A DNA stretch of 64,000 nucleotides from Sabellastarte sp. h YS-2021 (taxonomy: Eukaryota; Annelida; Polychaeta; Sabellida; Sabellidae): contig OZ024931.1 of the NCBI GenBank assembly GCA_964017235.1, positions 138,200,033-138,264,032 on the forward strand. Reading direction: 5' to 3'. Below, piece by piece: positions 22,946-37,700 of this stretch. Made by a program: the position numbers and the translations under genes. The stretch's first letter is position 1, and each line of letters opens with the position of its first letter. The notes beneath the pieces were generated by a model, which had not been told where the DNA came from, ran no database searches, and worked only from the letters and a program-made list of their open reading frames with translations.

Positions 22946-25900
22946 TTGGGCCCCTCCTTCAAGGTCAAATGAGGATAGCCAAACTTAAAAGTGCTTATAA
23001 CTCGCTTATTATTGATCCTAGTGGTTTGGGATGGGGAACCAACATACAGGAAATCATGGTCTGGGAATCTTCTGGCATGGTCGGATTTGACCTTGGGCCC
23101 CTCCTTCAAGGTCAAGTGAAGACAGCCAAACTTAAAAGTGCTTATAACTTGCTTATTATTGGTCCTAGAGGTTTGGGATGGTAACCAAGGCATAGGAAAC
23201 CATGGGCTGGGAATCTTCTGGCGTGGTCGGATTTGACCTTTGGCCCCTCCTTCAAGGTCAAATGAGGATAGCCAAACTTAAAAGTGCTTATAACTCACTT
23301 ATTATTGGTCCTAGAGGTTTGGGATGGTAAACCAGCATATAGGAAATCATGGGCTGGGTATCTTCTTGTGTTGTCGTATTTGACCTTGGGCCCCTCCTTC
23401 AAGGTCAAACGAGGATAGCCAAAGGTAAAAATGCCTATAACTCTCTTATTATTGGTCCTACAGGTTTAGGATGGTAAACCAACATATAGAAAATCATGGG
23501 CTGGGAATCTTCTAATGTGGTCGGATTTGACCTTGGGCCCCTCCTTCAAGGTCAAACGAGGACAGCCAAACTGTAAAGTGCTTATAACTGACTTATTATT
23601 ACTCCTAGAGGTTTGGGATGGTAAACCAGCATATAGAAAATCATGGGCTGGGAATCTTCTGGTGTTGTCGTATTTGACCTTTGGCCCCTCCTTCAAGGTC
23701 AAATGAGGATAGCCAAACTTAAAAGTGCTTATAACTCACTTATTATTGGTCCTAGAGGTTTGGGATGGTAAACCAGCATATAGGAAATCATGGGCTGGGT
23801 ATCTTCTGGTGTTGTCGTATTTGACCTTGGGCCCCTCCTTCAAGGTCAAACGAGGATAGCCAAAGGTAAAAATGCCTATAACTCTCTTATTATTGGTCCT
23901 AGAGGTTTAGGATGGTAAACCAACATATAGAAAATCATGGGCTGGGAATCTTCTAATGTGGTCGGATTTGACCTTGGGCCCCTCCTTCAAGGTCAAACGA
24001 GGACAGCCAAACTGTAAAGTGCTTATAACTGACTTATTATTACTCCTAGAGGTTTGGGATGGTAAACCAGCATATAGAAAATCATGGGCTGGGAATCTTC
24101 TGGTGTTGTCGTATTTGACCTTGGGCCCCTCCTTCAAGGTCAAACGAGGATAGCCAAAGGTAAAAGTGCCTATAATTCTCTTATTATTGGTCCTAGAGGT
24201 TTGGGATGGTAAACCAACATATAGAAAATCATGGGCTGGGAATCTTCTGGCGTGGTCGAATTTGACCTTGGGCCCCTCCTTCAAGGTCAATCGAGGACAG
24301 CCAAACTGTAAAGTGCTTATAACTGACTTAATATTAGACCTAGAGGTTTGGGATGGTAAACCAGCATATAGAAAATTCTGGGCTGGGAATCTTCTAATGT
24401 GGTCGGATTTGACCTTGGGCCCCTCCTTCAAGGTCAAGTGAAGACAGCCAAACTTAAAAGTGCTTATAACTTGCTTATTATTGGTCCTAGAGGTTTGGGA
24501 TGGTAACCAAGGCATAGGAAACCATGGGCTGGGAATCTTCTGGCGTGGTCGGATTTGACCTTTGGCCCCTCCTTCAAGGTCAAATGAGGATAGCCAAACT
24601 TAAAAGTGCATATAACTCACTTATTATTGGTCCTAGAGGTTTGGGATGGTAAACCAACATATGGAAAATCATGGGCTGGGAATCTTCTGGCGTGGTCAGA
24701 TTTGACCTTGGGCCCCTCCTTCAAGGTCAAATGAGCACAGCCAAACTTAAACGTGCTTATAACTCGCTTATTATTGGTCCTAGAGGTTTGGGATGGTAAA
24801 CCAACATATAGGAAATCATGGGCTGGGAATCTTCTGGCGTGGTCGGATTTGACCTTTGGCCCCTCCTTCAAGGTCAAATGAGGATAGCCAAACTTAAAAG
24901 TGCTTATAACTCACTTATTATTGGTCCTAGAGGTTTGGGATGGTAAACCAGCATATAGGAAATCATGGGCTGGGTATCTTCTGGTGTTGTCGTATTTGAC
25001 CTTGGGCCCCTCCTTCAAGGTCAAACGAGGATAGCCAAAGGTAAAAATGCCTATAACTCTCTTATTATTGGTCCTAGAGGTTTAGGATGGTAAAGCAACA
25101 TATAGAAAATCATGGTCTGGGAATCTTCTAATGTGGTCGGATTTGACCTTGGGCCCCTCCTTCAAGGTCAAACGAGGACAGCCAAACTGTAAAGTGCTTA
25201 TAACTGACTTATTATTACTCCTAGAGGTTTGGGATGGTAAACCAGCATATAGAAAATCATGGGCTGGGAATCTTCTGGTGTTGTCGTATTTGACCTTTGG
25301 CCCCTCCTTCAAGGTCAAATGAGGATAGGCAAACTTAAAAGTGCTTATAACTCACTTATTATTGGTCCTAGAGGTTTGGGATGGTAAACCAGCATATAGG
25401 AAATCATGGGCTGGGTATCTTCTGGTGTTGTCGTATTTGACCTTGGGCCCCTCCTTCAAGGTCAAACGAGGATAGCCAAAGGTAAAAATGCCTATAACTC
25501 TCTTATTATTGGTCCTAGAGGTTTAGGATGGTAAACCAACATATAGAAAATCATGGGCTGGGAATCTTCTAATGTGGTCGGATTTGACCTTGGGCCCCTC
25601 CTTCAAGGTCAAACGAGGACAGCCAAACTGTAAAGTGCTTATAACTGACTTATTATTACTCCTAGAGGTTTGGGATGGTAAACCAGCATATAGAAAATCA
25701 TGGGCTGGGAATCTTCTGGTGTTGTCGTATTTGACCTTGGGCCCCTCCTTCAAGGTCAAACGAGGATAGCCAAAGGTAAAAGTGCCTATAATTCTCTTAT
25801 TATTGGTCCTAGAGGTTTGGGATGGTAAACCAACATATAGAAAATCATGGGCTGGGAATCTTCTGGCGTGGTCGAATTTGACCTTGGGCCCCTCCTTCAA

Positions 25901-26739
25901 GGTCAATCGAGGACAGTCAAACTGTAAAGTGCTTATAACTGACTTAATATTAGACCTAGAGGTTTGGGATGGTAAACCAGCATATAGAAAATTCTGGGCT
26001 GGGAATCTTCTAATGTGGTCGGATTTGACCTTGGGCCCCTCCTTCAAGGTCAAGTGAAGACAGCCAAACTTAAAAGTGCTTATAACTCACTTATTATTGG
26101 TCCTAGAGGTTTGGGATGGTAACCAAGGCATAGGAAACCATGGGCTGGGAATCTTCTGGCGTGGTCGGATTTGACCTTTGGCCCCTCCTTCAAGGTCAAA
26201 TGAGGATAGCCAAATTTAAAAGTGCATATAACTCACTTATTATTGGTCCTAGAGGTTTGGGATGGTAAACCAACATATGGAAAATCATGGGCTGGGAATC
26301 TTCTGGCGTGGTCAGATTTGACCTTGGGCCCCTCCTTCAAGGTCAAATGAGCACAGCCAAACTTAAACGTGCTTATAACTCGCTTATTATTGGTCCTAGA
26401 GGTTTGGGATGGTAAACCAACATATAGGAAATCATGGGCTGGGAATCTTCTGGCATGGTCGGATTTGACCTTGGGCCCCTCCTTCAATGTCAAACAAGGA
26501 CAGCTAAACTTAAAAGTGCTTATAACTCGCTTATTATTGGTCCTAGAGGTTTGGGATGGTAAACCAGCATATAGGAAATCATGGGCTGGGAATCTTCTGC
26601 TGTGGTCAGATTTGACCTTGGGCCCCTCCTTCAAGGTCAAATGAGGACAACCAAACTTAAAAGTGCTTATAACTTGCTTATTATTGGTCCTAGAGGTTTA
26701 GGATGGTAAACCAACATATAGAAAATCATGGGCTGGGAA

Positions 26740-29700
26740 TCTTCTAATGTGGTTGGATTTGACCTTGGGCCTCTCCTTCAAGGTCAAACGAGGACAGCCA
26801 AACTGTAAAGTGTTTATAACTCACTTATTATTAGTCCTAGAGGTTTCGGATGGTAAACCAGCATATAGAAAATTCTGGGCTGGGAATCTTCTGGTGTGGT
26901 TGGATTTGACCTTGGGCCCCTCCTTCAAGGTCAAACGAGGACAGCCAAACTGTAAAGTGCTTATAACTGACTTATTATTACTCCTAGAGGTTTGGGATGG
27001 TAAACCAGCATATAGGAAATCATGGGCTGGGAATCTTCTGGTGTTGTCGGATTTGACCTTGGGCCCCTCCTTCAAGGTCAAACGAGGATAGCCAAAGGTA
27101 AAAGTGCCTATAATTCTCTTATTATTGGTCCTAGAGGTTTGGGATGGTAAACCAACATATAGAAAATCATGGGCTGGGAATCTTCTGGTGTGGTCGAATT
27201 TGACCTTGGGCCCCTCCTTCAAGGTCAATCGAGGACAGCCAAACTGTAAAGTGCTTATAACTGACTTATTATTAGACCTAGAGGTTTAAGATGGTAAACC
27301 AGCATATAGAAAATTCTGTTCTGGGAATCTTCTGGTGTGGTCGGATTTGACCTTGGGCCCCTCCTTCAAGGTCAAATGAGCACAGCCAAACTTAAACGTG
27401 CTTATAACTCGCTTATTATTGGTCCTAGAGGTTTGGGATGGTAAACCAACATATAGGAAATCATGGGCTGGGAATCTTCTGGATTGGTCGGATTTGACCT
27501 TGGGCCCCTCCTTCAATGTCAAACAAGGACAGCTAAACTTAAAAGTGCTTATAACTCGTTTATTATTGGTCCTAGAGGTTTGGGATGGTAAACCAGCATA
27601 TAGGAAATCATGGGCTGGGAATCTTCTGGCGTGGTCAGATTTGACCTTGGGCCCCTCCTTCAAGGTCAAATGAGGACAGCCAAACTTAAACGTGCTTATA
27701 ACTCGCTTATTATTGGTCCTAGAGGTTTGGGATGGTAAACCAACATATAGAAAATCATGGGCTGGGAATCTTCTAATGTGGTTGGATTTGACTTTGGGCC
27801 TCTCCTTCAAGGTCAAACGAGGACAGCCAAACTGTAAAGTCCTTATAACTGACTTATTATTACTCCTAGAGGTTTGGCATTGTAACCAACATATAGGAAA
27901 TCATGGGCTGGGAATCTTCTGGCATGGTCGGATTTGACCTTGGGCCCCTCCTTCAAGGTCAAATGAGGACAGCCAAACTTAAACGTGCTTATAACTCGCT
28001 TATTATTGGTCCTAGAGGTTTGGGATGGTAAACCAGCATATAGGAAATCATGGGCTGGGAATCTTCTGGTGTGGTTGGATTTGATCTTGGGCCCCTCCTT
28101 CAAGGTCAAACGAGGACAGCCAAACTGTAAAGTGCTTATAACTGACTTATTATTACTCCTAGAGGTTTGGGATGGTAAACCAGCATATAGGAAATCATGG
28201 GCTGGGAATCTTCTGGTGTTGTCGGATTTGACCTTGGGCCCCTCCTTCAAGGTCAAACGAGGATAGCCAAAGGTAAAAGTGCCTATAATTCTCTTATTAT
28301 TGGTCCTAGAGGTTTGGGATGGTAAACCAACATATAGAAAATCATGGGCTGGGAATCTTCTGGTGTGGTCGAATTTGACCTTGGGCCCCTCCTTCAAGGT
28401 CAATCGAGGACAGCCAAACTGTAAAGTGCTTATAACTGACTTATTATTAGACCTAGAGGTTTAAGATGGTAAACCAGCATATAGAAAATTCTGGGCTGGG
28501 AATCTTCTGGTGTGGTCGGATTTGACCTTGGGCCCCTACTTCAATTTCAAATGAGGACAGCCAAACTTAAAAGTGTTTATAACTCACTTATTATTGGTCC
28601 TAGAGGCTTGGGATGGTAAACCAACCTATAGGAAATCATGGGCTGGGAATCTTCTGGCATGGTCGGATTTGACCTTGGGCCCCTCCTTCAAGGTCAAATG
28701 AGGATAGCCAAACTTAAAAGTGCTTATAACTCGCTTATTATTGATCCTAGTGGTTTGGGATGGTGAACCAACATACAGGAAATCATGGTCTGGGAATCTT
28801 CTGGCATGGTCGGATTTGAAATTGGGCCCCTCCTTCAAGGTCAAGTGAAGACAGCCAAACTTAAAAGTGCTTATAACTTGCTTATTATTGGTCCTAGAGG
28901 TTTGGGATGGTAAACCAACATATAGGAAATCATGGGCTGGGAATCTTCTGGCGTGGTCGGATTTGACCTTGGGCCCCTCCTTCAATGTCAAACAAGGACA
29001 GCTAAACTTAAAAGTGCTTATAACTCGTTTATTATTGGTCCTAGAGGTTTGGGATGGTAAACCAGCATATAGGAAATCATGGGCTGGGAATCTTCTGGCG
29101 TGGTCGGATTTGACCTTGGGCCCCTCCTTCAAGGTCAAATGAGGACAGCCAAACTTAAACGTGCTTATAACTCGCTTATTATTGGTCCTAGAGGTTTGGG
29201 ATGGTAAACCAACATATAGAAAATCATGGGCTGGGAATCTTCTAATGTGGTTGGATTTGACCTTGGGCCTCTCCTTCAAGGTCAAACGAGGACAGCCAAA
29301 CTGTAAAGTGCTTATAACTGACTTATTATTACTCCTAGAGGTTTGGCATTGTAACCAACATATAGGAAATCATGGGCTGGGAATCTTCTGGCATGGTCGG
29401 ATTTGACCTTGGGCCCCTCCTTCAAGGTCAAATGAGGACAGCCAAACTTAAACGTGCTTATAACTCGCTTATTATTGGTCCTAGAGGTTTGGGATGGTAA
29501 ACCAGCATATAGGAAATCATGGGCTGGGAATCTTCTGGTGTTGTTGTATTTGACCTTGGGCCCCTCCTTCAAGGTCAAACGAGGATAGCCAAAGGTAAAA
29601 GTGCCTATAATTCTCTTATTATTGGTCCTAGAGGTTTGGGATGGTAAACCAACATATAGAAAATCATGGGCTGGGAATCTTCTGGTGTGGTCGGATTTGA

Positions 29701-32700
29701 CCTTGGGCCTCTCCTTCAAGGTCAAACGAGGACAGCCAAACTGTAAAGTGTTTATAACTGACTTATTATTAGTCGTAGAGGTTTCGGATGGTAAACCAGC
29801 ATATAGAAAATTCTGGGCTACGAATCTTCTGGTGTGGTTGGATTTGACCTTGGGCCCCTCCTTCAAGGTCAAATGAGGATAGCCAAAGGTAAAAGTGCTT
29901 ATAACTCGCTTATTATTGGTCCTAGAGGTTTGGGATGGTAAACTAATATATAGGAAGTCATGGGCTGGGAATCTTCTTTTGTGGTCGGATTTGACCTTGG
30001 GCCCCTCCTTCAATGTCAAATGAGGACAGCCAAACTTAAAAGTGCTTATAACTCACTTATTATTGGTGCTAGAGGCTTGGGATGGTAAACCAACCTATAG
30101 GAAATCATGGGCTGGGAATCTTCTGGCATGGTCGGATTTGACCTTGGGCCCCTCCTTCAAGGTCAAGTGAAGACAGCCAAACTTAAAAGTGCTTATAACT
30201 TGCTTATTATTGGTCCTAGAGGTTTAGGATGGTAAACCAACATATAGAAAATCATGGGCTGGGAATCTTCTAATGTGGTTGGATTTGACCTTGGGCCTCT
30301 CCTTCAAGGTCAAACGAGGACAGCCAAACTGTAAAGTGTTTATAACTCACTTATTATTAGTCCTAGAGGTTTCGGATGGTAAACCAGCATATAGAAAATT
30401 CTGGGCTGGGAATCTTCTGGTGTGGTTGGATTTGACCTTGGGCCCCTCCTTCAAGGTCAAACGAGGACAGCCAAACTGTAAAGTGCTTATAACTGACTTA
30501 TTATTACTCCTAGAGGTTTGGGATGGTAAACCAACATATAGAAAATCATGGGCTGGGAATCTTCTAATGTGGTTGGATTTGACCTTGGGCCTCTCCTTCA
30601 AGGTCAAACGAGGATAGCCAAAGGTAAAAGTGCCTATAATTCTCTTATTATTGGTCCTAGAGGTTTGGGATGGTAAACCAACATATAGAAAATCATGGGC
30701 TGGGAATCTTCTGGTGTGGTCGAATTTGACCTTGGGCCCCTCCTTCAAGGTCAATCGAGGACAGCCAAACTGTAAAGTGCTTATAACTGACTTATTATTA
30801 GACCTAGAGGTTTAAGATGGTAAACCAGCATATAGAAAATTCTGTTCTGGGAATCTTCTGGTGTGGTCGGATTTGACCTTGGGCCCCTCCTTCAAGGTCA
30901 AATGAGCACAGCCAAACTTAAACGTGCTTATAACTCGCTTATTATTGGTCCTAGAGGTTTGGGATGGTAAACCAACATATAGGAAATCATGGGCTGGGAA
31001 TCTTCTGGAGTGGTCGGATTTGACCTTGGGCCCCTCCTTCAATGTCAAACAAGGACAGCTAAACTTAAAAGTGCTTATATCTCGTTTATTATTGGTCCTA
31101 GAGGTTTGGGATGGTAAACCAGCATATAGGAAATCATGGGCTGGGAATCTTCTGGCGTGGTCAGATTTGACCTTGGGCCCCTCCTTCAAGGTCAAATGAG
31201 GACAGCCAAACTTAAACGTGCTTATAACTCGCTTATTATTGGTCCTAGAGGTTTGGGATGGTAAACCAACATATAGAAAATCATGGGCTGGGAATCTTCT
31301 AATGTGGTTGGATTTGACCTTGGGCCTCTCCTTCAAGGTCAAACGAGGACAGCCAAACTGTAAAGTCCTTATAACTGACTTATTATTACTCCTAGAGGTT
31401 TGGCATTGTAACCAACATATAGGAAATCATGGGCTGGGAATCTTCTGGCATGGTCGGATTTGACCTTGGGCCCCTCCTTCAAGGTCAAATGAGGACAGCC
31501 AAACTTAAACGTGCTTATAACTCGCTTATTATTGGTCCTAGAGGTTTGGGATGGTAAACCAGCATATAGGAAATCATGGGCTGGGAATCTTCTGGTGTTG
31601 TCGTATTTGACCTTGGGCCCCTCCTTCAAGGTCAAACGAGGATAGCCAAAGGTAAAAGTGCCTATAATTCTCTTATTATTGGTCCTAGAGGTTTGGGATG
31701 GTAAACCAACATATAGACAATTCTGGGCTACGAATCTTCTGGTGTGGTTGGATTTGACCTTGGGCCCCTCCTTCAAGGTCAAATGAGGATAGCCAAAGGT
31801 AAAAGTGCTTATAACTCGCTTATTATTGGTCCTAGAGGTTTGGGATGGTAAACTAATATATAGGAAATCATGGGCTGGGAATCTTCTTTTGTGGTCGGAT
31901 TTGACCTTGGGCCCCTCCTTCAATGTCAAATGAGGACAGCCAAACTTAAAAGTGCTTATAACTCACTTATTATTGGTGCTAGAGGCTTGGGATGGTAAAC
32001 CAACCTATAGGAAATCATGGGCTGGGAATCTTCTGGCATGGTCGGATTTGACCTTGGGCCCCTCCTTCAAGGTCAAGTGAAGACAGCCAAACTTAAACGT
32101 GCTTATAACTCGCTTATTATTGATCCTAGTGGTTTGGGATGGGGAACCAACATACAGGAAATCATTGTCTGGGAATCTTCTGGCATGGTCGGATTTGACC
32201 TTGGGCCTCTCCTTCAAGGTCAAACGAGGACAGCCAAACTGTAAAGTGCTTATAACTGACTTATTATTACTCCTAGAGGTTTGGCATGGTAACCAACATA
32301 TAGGAAATCATGGGCTGGGAATCTTCTGGTGTTGTCGTATTTGACCTTGGGCCCCTCCTTCAAGGTCAAACGAGGATAGCCAAAGGTAAAAGTGCCTATA
32401 ATTCTCTTATTATTGGTCCTAGAGGTTTGGGATGGTAAACCAACATATAGAAAATCATGGGCTGGGAATCTTCTGGTGTGGTCGGATTTGACCTTGGGCC
32501 TCTCCTTCAAGGTCAAACGAGGACAGCCAAACTGTAAAGTGTTTATAACTCACTTATTATTAGTCCTAGAGGTTTCGGATTGTAAACCAGCATATATAAA
32601 ATTCTGGGCTGGGAATCTTCTGGTGTGGTTGGTTTTGATCTTGGGCCCCTCCTTCAAGGTCAAACGAGGACAGCCAAACTGTAAAGTGCTTATAACTGAC

Positions 32701-34740
32701 TTATTATTACTCCTAGAGGTTTGGGATGGTAAACCAGCATATAGGAAATCATGGGCTGGGAATCTTCTGGTGTTGTCGGATTTGACCTTGGGCCCCTCCT
32801 TCAAGGTCAAACGAGGATAGCCAAAGGTAAAAGTGCCTATAATTCTCTTATTATTGGTCCTAGAGGTTTGGGATGGTAAACCAACATATAGAAAATCATG
32901 GGCTGGGAATCTTCTGGTGTGGTCGAATTTGACCTTGGGCCCCTCCTTCAAGGTCAATCGAGGACAGCCAAACTGTAAAGTGCTTATAACTGACTTATTA
33001 TTAGACCTAGAGGTTTAAGATGGTAAACCAGCATATAGAAAATTCTGGGCTGGGAATCTTCTGGTGTGGTCGGATTTGACCTTGGGCCCCTACTTCAATT
33101 TCAAATGAGGACAGCCAAACTTAAAAGTGTTTATAACTCACTTATTATTGGTCCTAGAGGCTTGGGATGGTAAACCAACCTATAGGAAATCATGGGCTGG
33201 GAATCTTCTGGCATGGTCGGATTTGACCTTGGGCCCCTCCTTCAAGGTCAAATGAGGATAGCCAAACTTAAAAGTGCTTATAACTCGCTTATTATTGATC
33301 CTAGTGGTTTGGGATGGTGAACCAACATACAGGAAATCATGGTCTGGGAATCTTCTGGCATGGTCGGATTTGAAATTGGGCCCCTCCTTCAAGGTCAAGT
33401 GAAGACAGCCAAACTTAAAAGTGCTTATAACTTGCTTATTATTGGTCCTAGAGGTTTGGGATGGTAAACCAACATATAGGAAATCATGGGCTGGGAATCT
33501 TCTGGCGTGGTCGGATTTGACCTTGGGCCCCTCCTTCAATGTCAAACAAGGACAGCTAAACTTAAAAGTGCTTATAACTCGTTTATTATTGGTCCTAGAG
33601 GTTTGGGATGGTAAACCAGCATATAGGAAATCATGGGCTGGGAATCTTCTGGCGTGGTCGGATTTGACCTTGGGCCCCTCCTTCAAGGTCAAATGAGGAC
33701 AGCCAAACTTAAACGTGCTTATAACTCGCTTATTATTGGTCCTAGAGGTTTGGGATGGTAAACCAACATATAGAAAATCATGGGCTGGGAATCTTCTAAT
33801 GTGGTTGGATTTGACCTTGGGCCTCTCCTTCAAGGTCAAACGAGGACAGCCAAACTGTAAAGTGCTTATAACTGACTTATTATTACTCCTAGAGGTTTGG
33901 CATTGTAACCAACATATAGGAAATCATGGGCTGGGAATCTTCTGGCATGGTCGGATTTGACCTTGGGCCCCTCCTTCAAGGTCAAATGAGGACAGCCAAA
34001 CTTAAACGTGCTTATAACTCGCTTATTATTGGTCCTAGAGGTTTGGGATGGTAAACCAGCATATAGGAAATCATGGGCTGGGAATCTTCTGGTGTTGTCG
34101 TATTTGACCTTGGGCCCCTCCTTCAAGGTCAAACGAGGATAGCCAAAGGTAAAAGTGCCTATAATTCTCTTATTATTGGTCCTAGAGGTTTGGGATGGTA
34201 AACCAACATATAGAAAATCATGGGCTGGGAATCTTCTGGTGTGGTCGGATTTGACCTTGGGCCTCTCCTTCAAGGTCAAACGAGGACAGCCAAACTGTAA
34301 AGTGTTTATAACTGACTTATTATTAGTCCTAGAGGTTTCGGATGGTAAACCAGCATATAGAAAATTCTGGGCTACGAATCTTCTGGTGTGGTTGGATTTG
34401 ACCTTGGGCCCCTCCTTCAAGGTCAAATGAGGATAGCCAAAGGTAAAAGTGCTTATAACTCGCTTATTATTGGTCCTAGAGGTTTGGGATGGTAAACTAA
34501 TATATAGGAAGTCATGGGCTGGGAATCTTCTTTTGTGGTCGGATTTGACCTTGGGCCCCTCCTTCAATGTCAAATGAGGACAGCCAAACTTAAAAGTGCT
34601 TATAACTCACTTATTATTGGTGCTAGAGGCTTGGGATGGTAAACCAACCTATAGGAAATCATGGGCTGGGAATCTTCTGGCATGGTCGGATTTGACCTTG
34701 GGCCCCTCCTTCAAGGTCAAGTGAAGACAGCCAAACTTAA
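26740..34740. repeat. interleaved duplications, offsets 3,526 and 4,554 bp
   Basis: The block at about 26,680-27,960 recurs near 30,210-31,490 (+3,526). The block at about 28,470-30,020 recurs near 33,020-34,570 (+4,554). Shared private variants include GATTTGAAATTGGGCC at 28,814 and 33,368, CTACTTCAATTTCAAATG, and TTCTGTTCTGGGAATC at 27,315 and 30,841. Interleaving of two offsets implies successive unequal exchanges. Confidence 0.75.
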
Positions 34741-37700
34741 AAGTGCTTATAACTTGCTTATTATTGGTCCTAGAGGTTTGGGATGGTAACCAAGGCATAG
34801 GAAACCATGGGCTGGGAATCTTCTGGTGTTGTCGTATTTGACCTTGGGCCCCTCCTTCAAGGTCAAACGAGGATAGCCAAAGGTAAAAGTGCCTATAATT
34901 CTCTTATTATTGGTCCTAGAGGTTTGGGATGGTAAACCAACATATAGAAAATCATGGGCTGGGAATCTTCTGGTGTGGTCGGATTTGACCTTGGGCCTCT
35001 CCTTCAAGGTCAAACGAGGACAGCCAAACTGTAAAGTGTTTATAACTCACTTATTATTAGTCCTAGAGGTTTCGGATGGTAAACCAGCATATAGAAAATT
35101 CTGGGCTGGGAATCTTCTGGTGTGGTTGGATTTGACCTTGGGCCCCTCCTTCCAGGTCAAACGAGGACAGCCAAACTGTAAAGTGCTTATAACTGACTTA
35201 TTATTACTCCTAGAGGTTTGGGATGGTAAACCAGCATATAGGAAATCATGGGCTGGGAATCTTCTGGTGTTGTCGGATTTAACCTTGGGCCCCTCCTTCA
35301 AGGTCAAACGAGGATAGCCAAAGGTAAAAGTGCCTATAATTCTCTTATTATTGGTCCTAGAGGTTTGGGATGGTAAACCAACATATAGAAAATCATGGGC
35401 TGGGAATCTTCTGGTGTGGTCGAATTTGACCTTGGGCCCCTCCTTCAAGGTCAATCGAGGACAGCCAAACTGTAAAGTGCTCATAACTGACTTATTATTA
35501 GACCTAGAGGTTTAAGATTGTAAACCAGCATATAGAAAATTCTGGGCTGGGAATCTTCTGGTGTGGTCGGATTTGACCTTGGGCCCCTCCTTCAAGGTCA
35601 AATGAGGATAGCCAAAGGTAAAAGTGCTTATAACTTGCTTATTATTGGTCCTAGAGGTTTGGGATGGTAAACTAATATATAGGAAGTCATTGGCTGGGAA
35701 TCTTCTTTTGTGGTCGGATTTGACCTTGGGCCCCTACTTCAATGTCAAATGAGGACAGCCAAACTTAAAAGTGTTTATAACTCACTTATTATTGGTCCTA
35801 GAGGCTTGGGATGGTAAACCAACCTATAGGAAATCATGGGCTGGGAATCTTCTGGCATGGTCGGATTTGACCTTGGGTCCCTCCTTCAAGGTCAAATGAG
35901 GATAGCCAAACTTAATAGTGCTTATAACTCGCTTATTATTGATCCTAGTGGTTTGGGATGGGGAACCAACATACAGGAAATCATGGTCTGGGAATCTTCT
36001 GGCATGGTCGGATTTGACCTTGGGCCCCTCCTTCAAGGTCAAGTGAAGACAGCCAAACTTAAAAGTGCTTATAACTTGCTTATTATTGGTCCTAGAGGTT
36101 TGGGATGGTAACCAAGGCATAGGAAACCATGGGCTGGGAATCTTCTGGCATGGTCGGATTTGACCTTTGGCCCCTCCTTCAAGGTCAAATGAGGATAGCC
36201 AAACTTAAAAGTGCTTATAACTCACTTATTATTGGTCCTAGAGGTTTGGGATGATAAACCAACATATGGAAAATCATGGGCTGGGAATCTTCTGGCGTGG
36301 TCAGATTTGACCTTGGGCCCCTCCTTCAATGTCAAACAAGGACAGCTAAACTTAAAAGCGCTTATAACTCGCTTATTATTGGTCCTAGAGGTTTGGGATG
36401 GTAAACCAGCATATAGGAAATCATGGGCTGGGAATCTTCTGCTGTGGTCAGATTTGACCTTGGGCCCCTCCTTCAAGGACAAATGAGGACAACCAAACTT
36501 AAAAGTGCTTATAACTTGCTTATTATTGGTCCTAGAGGTTTGGGATGGTAAACCAACATATCGGAAATCATGGGCTGGGAATCTTCTGGCATGGTTGGAA
36601 TTGACCTTGGGCCCCTCCTTCAAGGTCAAATGAGGACAGCCAAACTTAAACGTGCTTATAACTCGCTTATTATTGGTCCTAGAGGTTTGGGATGGTAAAC
36701 CAACATATAGAAAATCATGGGTTGGGAATCTTCTAATGTGGTTGGATTTGACCTTGGGCCTCTCCTTCAAGGTCAAACGAGGACAGCCAAACTGTAAAGT
36801 GCTTATAACTGACTTATTATTACTCCTAGAGGTTTGGCATGGTAACCAACATATAGGAAATCATGGGCTGGGAATCTTCTGGCGTGGTCGGATTTGACCT
36901 TGGGCCCCTCCTTCAAGGTCAAATGAGGACAGCCAAACTTAAACGTGCTTATAACTCGCTTATTATTGGTCCTAGAGGTTTGGGATGGTAAACCAGCATA
37001 TAGGAAATCATGGGCTGGGAATCTTCTGGTGTTGTTGTATTTGACCTTGGGCCCCTCCTTCAAGGTCAAACAAGGATAGCCAAAGGTAAAAGTGCCTATA
37101 ATTCTCTTATTATTGGTCCTAGAGGTTTGGGATGGTAAACCAACATATAGAAAATCATGGGCTGGGAATCTTCTGGTGTGGTCGGATTTGACCTTGGGCC
37201 TCTCCTTCAAGGTCAAACGAGGACAGCCAAACTGTAAAGTGTTTATAACTGACTTATTATTAGTCCTAGAGGTTTGGCATGGTAAACCAGCATATAGAAA
37301 ATTCTGGGCTGGGAATCTTCTAGTGTGGTTGGATTTGACTTTGGGCCCCTCCTTCAAGGTCAAATGAGGACAGCCAAATGGTAAAAGTGCTTATAACTCG
37401 CTTATTATTGTTCCTAGATGTTTGGGATGGTAAACTAATATATAGGAAGTCATGGGCTGGGAATCTTCTTTTGTGGTCGGATTTGACCTTGGGCCCCTCC
37501 TTCAATGTCAAATGAGGACAGCCAAACTTAAAAGTGCTTATAACTCACTTATTATTGGTCCTAGAGGCTTGGGATGGTAAACCAACCTATAGGAAATCAT
37601 GGGCTGGGAATCTTCTGGCATGGTCGGATTTGACCTTGGGCCCCTCCTTCAAGGTCAAATGAGGATAGTCAAACTTAAAAGTGCTTATAAGTCGCTTATT